Below the pieces are notes generated by a model, which was not told the DNA's origin, searched no databases, and saw only the letters and a list, made by a program, of their open reading frames with translations. Position numbers and translations under genes: made by a program. From an uncultured Clostridia bacterium (lineage in GTDB: Bacteria; Bacillota; Clostridia; Christensenellales; UBA1242): DNA of 64,000 nucleotides. Positions within the stretch are counted from its first letter, which is position 1, and every line of letters starts with the position of its first letter. Shown here in pieces: positions 58,957 through 64,000 of this stretch. The stretch is taken from assembly GCA_934746715.1 (NCBI GenBank), contig CAKVFI010000001.1:310001-374000 (forward strand). The letters are read 5' to 3'.

Positions 58957-61900
58957 TTATTTTTTGTAAAGTTGCAACACAATGCCCATGCCGTTTTGCA
59001 AATAGAAGTTAAGGTTTGTAACCCCAGTGTCTTCCACTTTTGCAAAAGCACCAGTTGTGTCTTGCCCTAAAATTGCACCTGTACGGCTGTTTTGCAAAAT
59101 GTTGTTGTTTGAAGCAACTGCCGCTGCGGAATATGTTGTTAAATCAAGGCCGTAAACTGATTTGTTTTGATATTCTTCACGATTGTTGTAGAAATTAACT
59201 TCACCTTTAACAACCGCTGCGGTAATACCTTCTGCTGCACTTGATTTGTAAACAACTTTAAGGTTCATCATGCCAGCTATTGTTTTGCCAGTGTAATCTG
59301 TTTGCTCTTGCAAGAAAGTTGCACCTACTTTGTTGTAATATTCGTCTGCTGCTTTAATTTGAGGAACAAGCGCTGTTGCACCATAACTTGCAAACCAAGG
59401 TTCGTTGCCTGTTACAAAACTTTCAAGTTTTGTGCCAATAATATTGATTGTTGAAGGATAACCACCTACTTGTTCTTTGCTTTCTGGATCTGCGTGGTCA
59501 ACAATCATAACTGGGCCACCTGCTCCAACAAATTCACCACCCTCAATAAGCAAATCTTTAACACCCCACATATAAAGCAAGGAGTTGTAAGAATTGTAAC
59601 CTTTTGTGTTGATTAATTTGTTTGTAAGCCCTTCTTCAATTGTTGGTACTTGAGATGTTGTGTACATAAAGCCCATATAGCAGTTTGAATATGAGTTGTT
59701 TTCTGCAACACTGGTTAGACCTTCAATTTTAACAAGCATTGCACCACCGCTTTCGCGAGTGTCTGCAGAACGTCTGCCATTGCCAAACACAGACAAATCT
59801 TTAATCAACAAGTTGCTGTTTTTTGTTGTGCCTGCAAACCTAAAAAGTGAAGTATGTGTTGTTATTTGAGTGTTTTTGTCATTATCATCACTATAATATT
59901 TAACACCATTTGAGCTGCTGACTGAGCCATCATAACTTGCTTCCCTTGACAAAACCATTTTTGCAAGATTTGAATAATCAATGTTAAAATAGTTGCCATA
60001 GAATTCAAAGTTATCACCTGGGTTGATTGCTCTTTCGTAAACATACAAACCAAAACCATCTTTTAAAGAGCCAACGATTGATTGGTTTGTTAATGCTTTG
60101 ATGTCAGAAGTAAATTTGTCAACTTCTGCTTGGCTCCAAAAATAGTAACTTGGAATATTCTCATTGTTGATTACGATATTGTTTTGCAAAACAACAGCAT
60201 TTGCTTGAACATCTGCCAAGTTCCTTTCCTGTTTGAAAGCTCTCCAACCATTTTCTGTTTTTTCGCTGTCGTGATTGTAAGCATTGACAATAACAGACAA
60301 TTCATCTGCTTTGTAAACATTGTAGCCATCAACAACTTTAACTTCATAAACCAAATTGTTAAGCCCGTCTGCTGGGTTTGATGCTTTTGCTGTTATTTTG
60401 AATGTTTTGCCATTTGCTGCAGGCTTAAATTGAAGGTGATTTTGAATGTAAGTGATTGTTACATATTCATCCAAGTTTTCAATTTTTTTGTAAGTGTTGG
60501 TTGATTCATCAAAAAGTTCAACCAAAATTTCAGTGTCAATTTCAGTTGTTGTGTCAACACCACATTCACCCAAAATTTGAAGGTCAAATTTGTTTTGACT
60601 GCCAGCAACCAAAACATTGTTTTTCTCAACAAAATTGTCGACATTTTTTGCTCTATCGCTAAGCAATGAACTGTAGAATGCAGTAACTTGCCTTGCATCA
60701 TAGATTTTGAAGTTGATTGTTTGTGGTTCGATTGCAGAATAATTTTCGGTTTGTTCAACAAAAACTTTTAAAGTGTAATGACCAATTTGTGTTGGTTTTG
60801 TTTCTGTATAACTATCGTCTAATGCATCTGCCAATTTATATTCAAATTTTGGTGTGCCAAATTTTGCAACTGCTGTTGGATTAACTTCGCTGTTGTTTGC
60901 CACATCGGCAACTGCTGGCGCAACAAGCCATTTGTTTGTTGCTTTTACAATTGCAAAAGTTGTGCTTGCTGTGGTGTCGTTTAATTGATAATTTTTGTGA
61001 TTTAATGTTGCCCTAACAGCATAACCAGTGCCAACATTAATATAGCCATTTTCATCATTTGCTTCAACACTTAAAGCAACCAACGAATTGTTAACATCAT
61101 TAAAACTTGCTGTTGGAACAATCTTTTCGCCAGTATATTCAATGTTCAAATTGCCCCAAGCAACATCAACAGTGCGTTTAGCAACTGTTACACTGCCTAA
61201 AACATAGTTAAAACTGTAATTTTTTGCCTCTGCACCAGATGGAACAACATCATAACTGCCAACATCACTGTTTTTTGCGTATGAACAATTTACTGTTGGT
61301 TGAGCATCTAAAACAGATTTGTCTTGCCCGTTAACAAAACCTTTGGCGTCAATATCAACAGAATAAGTTGGAACATCATCACCATATGTTAAATTGTGGC
61401 TAGATGCAGTTACTGTCAATTGCTTTTTGGCAACTTTAACAACACCATTTTTGTAACTGATATTGTAGTTTTCCGCTTTTGCATTGGCAATAACAACATC
61501 ATAACTGCCAGCATCACTAGTTTTATTATAATCACAAGTCCTGGTTGGTTGATCAAGCAAATTTGCACTGCCTTCACCCGCAACAAAACCAGTGTATTCA
61601 AGTTCGTAAATTGGGGCATTGTCGCCATAAGTTACATTATAGGTTTTGCCAGCAATTGTTAAATCTTTTTTGGCAATTGAAATTGTTTTGTCAACAATCA
61701 AATCGTCATAATTTGCTCTTTCCACTTTAACTTGAACAGGATATTCACCAGCATTTTTAAAAACTGGTGCGGTGTCAAGCCAAGTTGAGCCATTGTTTAA
61801 ACTATATTTAACAACATCGTCAGATTCTGTGCCAGTAACTGCAACACTGTGATTTTGCCCGTCATAAGCACCAGCAAAAGCATTGATTTCAACGCCAGCA

Positions 61901-62238
61901 ATTGCTGTTTTGCTTATAACTTGCACTTGAACAGTTATGCTTACTTCTTTTTTGCTTTCGGTGTATTTAATCACCAAATCTTGCATGCCAAGTTCGGCAG
62001 AAGAAAAACTATATTCAATTTCGCCAGCACCAATTTGTTTGGTTTTGTCGTTTGAATAAGTTACCTTCAATTTTAAATTTGACAAATCAATTTGTTCGTC
62101 CTGACGCACAAAAGCAGGCAAACCTTCAATCACTTCAATAGCTGTTGGTTTTGCCGCCCCGCACGCAATAAAAATAAAACTTGCCAAGCCAAACATAAAG
62201 CAGATTAATGATTTTAAAATAGTGTTTCTTTTTGTCAT
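58957..62238 (-). CDS. Large MBG-repeat surface lipoprotein
   Basis: 1093 residues. Lipobox FIFIAC (~26). Ig-like/Bacterial-adhesin domain ~30-110. Then MBG-type repeats at ~190-440 (KDLTIAGKTYNVTYGDNAPIYE, KQLTVTASSHNLTYGDDVPTYS, GSVTVAKRTVDVAWGNLNIEYTG), each strand-rich unit ~80 residues. A parallel-beta C-terminal half follows, with a LYMWGVKDLLIEGGEFVGAGGPVMIV-like region. GGGGGA precedes ATG 62238. Probably an adhesin or polysaccharide-contact protein on the outer face of the membrane. Confidence 0.75.
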   Translation of the reverse strand: MTKRNTILKSLICFMFGLASFIFIACGAAKPTAIEVIEGLPAFVRQDEQIDLSNLKLKVTYSNDKTKQIGAGEIEYSFSSAELGMQDLVIKYTESKKEVSITVQVQVISKTAIAGVEINAFAGAYDGQNHSVAVTGTESDDVVKYSLNNGSTWLDTAPVFKNAGEYPVQVKVERANYDDLIVDKTISIAKKDLTIAGKTYNVTYGDNAPIYELEYTGFVAGEGSANLLDQPTRTCDYNKTSDAGSYDVVIANAKAENYNISYKNGVVKVAKKQLTVTASSHNLTYGDDVPTYSVDIDAKGFVNGQDKSVLDAQPTVNCSYAKNSDVGSYDVVPSGAEAKNYSFNYVLGSVTVAKRTVDVAWGNLNIEYTGEKIVPTASFNDVNNSLVALSVEANDENGYINVGTGYAVRATLNHKNYQLNDTTASTTFAIVKATNKWLVAPAVADVANNSEVNPTAVAKFGTPKFEYKLADALDDSYTETKPTQIGHYTLKVFVEQTENYSAIEPQTINFKIYDARQVTAFYSSLLSDRAKNVDNFVEKNNVLVAGSQNKFDLQILGECGVDTTTEIDTEILVELFDESTNTYKKIENLDEYVTITYIQNHLQFKPAANGKTFKITAKASNPADGLNNLVYEVKVVDGYNVYKADELSVIVNAYNHDSEKTENGWRAFKQERNLADVQANAVVLQNNIVINNENIPSYYFWSQAEVDKFTSDIKALTNQSIVGSLKDGFGLYVYERAINPGDNFEFYGNYFNIDYSNLAKMVLSREASYDGSVSSSNGVKYYSDDNDKNTQITTHTSLFRFAGTTKNSNLLIKDLSVFGNGRRSADTRESGGAMLVKIEGLTSVAENNSYSNCYMGFMYTTSQVPTIEEGLTNKLINTKGYNSYNSLLYMWGVKDLLIEGGEFVGAGGPVMIVDHADPESKEQVGGYPSTINIIGTKLESFVTGNEPWFASYGATALVPQIKAADEYYNKVGATFLQEQTDYTGKTIAGMMNLKVVYKSSAAEGITAAVVKGEVNFYNNREEYQNKSVYGLDLTTYSAAAVASNNNILQNSRTGAILGQDTTGAFAKVEDTGVTNLNFYLQNGMGIVLQLYKK

Positions 62239-62348
62239 ATTTCCCCCTTAATCGTTTTTTAAATTTATTTGATTTCTATCTCAAATAAAATTATTTAGAT
62301 AATTAAACAAGTTGTAATTTTCACTATCATGCTACCAATTTTCGACAC

Positions 62349-62376
62349 AAAAAGCAATCAAATTGATTGTCTTTTA
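62349..62376 (-). terminator. Terminator of the 165-aa gene
   Basis: CAATCA-ATT-TGATTG with U-run; overlaps its stop codon region. Confidence 0.55.
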
Positions 62377-62871
62377 TGATGCGATTAATTTTACAAAACA
62401 ATATGCCGGATTATTTTCTTCCTTTGGTGTAACTTTTATTACAACAGTTGTTGGTTTTGAAAACAACACCAAGCAGTTTTGATTTCCACCCACAATGTGA
62501 AATTCAACATTAGAATTGTTTGAATAATTTGTGAATGTCAAATTTTTGTTGGTTGCGTTGTCGGGATAAACACGCATTTGAAGCAAGATGTTTGTGCCAG
62601 TAACCTGCCCAGAATCATTGATTGAGGCAGCTCCTTCAAATTTGATTGCTATGTACATTATTTCTTGCCATTGATCCCTTGGTGTTGAAGCTCCATTAAC
62701 TGGATACAAAGTTTTGCCAGTTGCCACGCCATCGCCAGCTTTGTTAACACATTCAATTTTTGCAACTGAATGTTTTTCGTTGTAAACCGACATTTTAAGC
62801 CCAAACAAATTAATGATAAAAATTGAAGCAATATATATAATACCTATTAAAATAGCAACAGATTTTTTCAT
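62374..62871 (-). CDS. Exported protein with N-terminal membrane anchor
   Basis: 165 residues. One hydrophobic helix (~5-25), then a beta-rich extracellular domain (IMYIAIKFEGAASI ... VEFHIVGGNQNCLVLFSKPTTVVIKV). No lipobox. GGGGAGAAG precedes ATG 62871. Its start lies 2 nt after the ABC-permease stop, so it is in the same operon and may be a periplasmic-side accessory of that transporter. No family recognised. Confidence 0.6.
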   Translation of the reverse strand: MKKSVAILIGIIYIASIFIINLFGLKMSVYNEKHSVAKIECVNKAGDGVATGKTLYPVNGASTPRDQWQEIMYIAIKFEGAASINDSGQVTGTNILLQMRVYPDNATNKNLTFTNYSNNSNVEFHIVGGNQNCLVLFSKPTTVVIKVTPKEENNPAYCFVKLIAS

Positions 62872-62872
62872 A

Positions 62873-64000
62873 TTACTTCTCCCCGTAGTACAATTTCACT
62901 TTGGAAAAGTACATAAAAATATTCCAGCCAACATACAAAAGCGCAACAAATATCAATTTAAACCACACTGTGCTCATTCGTTCTTCAACCAAAAAATAGA
63001 ACAAATAAGTGAAAACAGCTGAAACAATAAATGCCATAATTGTGCTTTTTGTTTCGTTTGGATTGTTAGCTTGTGCCCCTGTTGTTGCATACTGCTCGTT
63101 TTGAGGGTTCATAACATCAAGGGAGGCAGACCAAAACAGATGCCCAGTGTAAATTGAACACAGACTAACACACATCAACACTGTTGTTAAAATATTAAAT
63201 TTTGCAGTTGTTGCAAAGATACATGTGGAAACAACAATCGAAATATTAATCACAATTAAATTAATAAGCAATTTTGGCAACAAAACTTTTGCATAGCTTG
63301 TTGGTGCAGTTTTGTTAAGATATGCCGATCTCCCTTCTTCACTGTAAATTTTTGCAATCATTCCATTGCTTGAAAGGGCAATAAGCAAAATCATCAAAAC
63401 ATTAAAAGCCATTGTCATAAGTGTGCCGGAAAGACGCGTGTCCATTGCACTAAAAATTTTGTTGAGCAGCAAAATTGAAATTGGCAAAATTAAGGCAATA
63501 AGCACAAGATTGTTAACTTTGTTTGCTGAACGCAAAGTTATAAGAAATTCTTTTTTTAAACTGCCACAAAATGCAGATGAACTGCTGTTTTTCTTAAATT
63601 TTATTGCCGCCAGTTTTGTAAATTCAAATGGAGAACTTGTCATTTTAAAGAATAATGGACGAATGATTAAAAATGTTAAGCCAAAGGTTGCAACAATCAC
63701 CCCAAGCACAACAAGCAAAGCAAATAATTGTTCAGCCACAAAAAATTTGTTAATCAGCCCAACACGTTTGCCAACAAAAGCCACAGCCAAATAATATAAA
63801 GGCGCAAACTTTAAAGTAAAATTGTTTAAAACATCTTGAATTTGCCAAAAAATTGTGCCCCAATTTGCAACGATATCCAAATCTGCCGGTATTGCATTAA
63901 TAATTTTAATCAATCCAAACAATAAAAGTGTAACTACTGCAACAATAAAAGTGTACTTTAAAAGTTTAAATCTTTCTGCAAACAGTTTTAAAAACAGCAT
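62873..64000 (-). CDS. ABC-2-type permease, 5' end at window edge
   Basis: At least 375 residues; the frame reaches the window end and the first ATG is at the edge, so the true start may be outside. About eight to nine membrane helices in pairs around a cytoplasmic loop (KLAAIKFKKNSSSS...SLKKEF), the layout of ABC-2/exporter permeases. An ATPase partner would lie upstream of the window. Substrate unknown; the following exported 165-aa protein may belong to the same export complex. Confidence 0.6.
   Translation of the reverse strand: MLFLKLFAERFKLLKYTFIVAVVTLLLFGLIKIINAIPADLDIVANWGTIFWQIQDVLNNFTLKFAPLYYLAVAFVGKRVGLINKFFVAEQLFALLVVLGVIVATFGLTFLIIRPLFFKMTSSPFEFTKLAAIKFKKNSSSSAFCGSLKKEFLITLRSANKVNNLVLIALILPISILLLNKIFSAMDTRLSGTLMTMAFNVLMILLIALSSNGMIAKIYSEEGRSAYLNKTAPTSYAKVLLPKLLINLIVINISIVVSTCIFATTAKFNILTTVLMCVSLCSIYTGHLFWSASLDVMNPQNEQYATTGAQANNPNETKSTIMAFIVSAVFTYLFYFLVEERMSTVWFKLIFVALLYVGWNIFMYFSKVKLYYGEK

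Overview
The window is AT-rich, with strong AGGAG-type ribosome binding sites on most genes, short U-tailed hairpin terminators and Bacillota-type gene families. These include a degenerate 7TM kinase with a LuxR-type regulator, DegV, VanW, YcxB-like and CrtO-like proteins, and a class III ribonucleotide reductase. I read it as a chromosome segment of an anaerobic low-GC Bacillota, probably an uncultured gut-type Clostridia. The lineage is an inference. I see no rRNA, tRNA or CRISPR array.

Layout. 1-5.3 kb: a membrane protein cut by the window edge, an atypical 7TM kinase-like sensor, a His/Cys-rich lipoprotein and a LuxR-type response regulator. 5.5-13 kb: gpsA, small membrane proteins, a ZIP metal transporter, an RNHCP zinc protein, DegV and an RlmD-type rRNA methyltransferase. 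13-17.4 kb: a Crp/Fnr regulator divergent from nrdD-nrdG, with a palindrome near -41 of the nrdD promoter. 17.5-30 kb: mostly minus-strand housekeeping genes (gyrBA, metG, a methyltransferase, typA-89aa-dnaB, yqeY). 30-34 kb: HU, a GLUG surface protein, dUTPase and a protein with two R-x4-H HEPN-like motifs. 34-37 kb: rpmG-secE-nusG-(unknown 121 aa)-rplK-rplA, ending in a terminator without rplJ-rplL. 37-47 kb: accessory region with a phage-tail-derived LRR pair, VanW, RmuC, a TasA-like/phage-tail chimera flanked by palindromic repeats, and a degenerate lipid-kinase-like gene. 47-54.3 kb: trxB overlapping a 2110-residue surface protein and a YcxB-like gene. 54.6-59 kb: ferredoxin, recN, recA, pgsA. 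59-64 kb: an MBG-repeat lipoprotein, a secreted protein and an ABC-type permease cut by the edge.

The most consistent unusual signal is the promoter/start arrangement. At least five genes without a Shine-Dalgarno sequence have a -10 hexamer ending exactly 6 nt before the ATG, and three more have 7-8 nt. This places transcription start on or within two bases of the start codon, as in leaderless mRNAs. Other leads are the dual-HEPN-like protein, NrdR-box-like 16-mers near trxB/ferredoxin and near a zinc-ribbon gene, a gyrBA operator-like palindrome, a fossil duplicate of the crp start, and phage-tail domains fused to a TasA-like surface protein.
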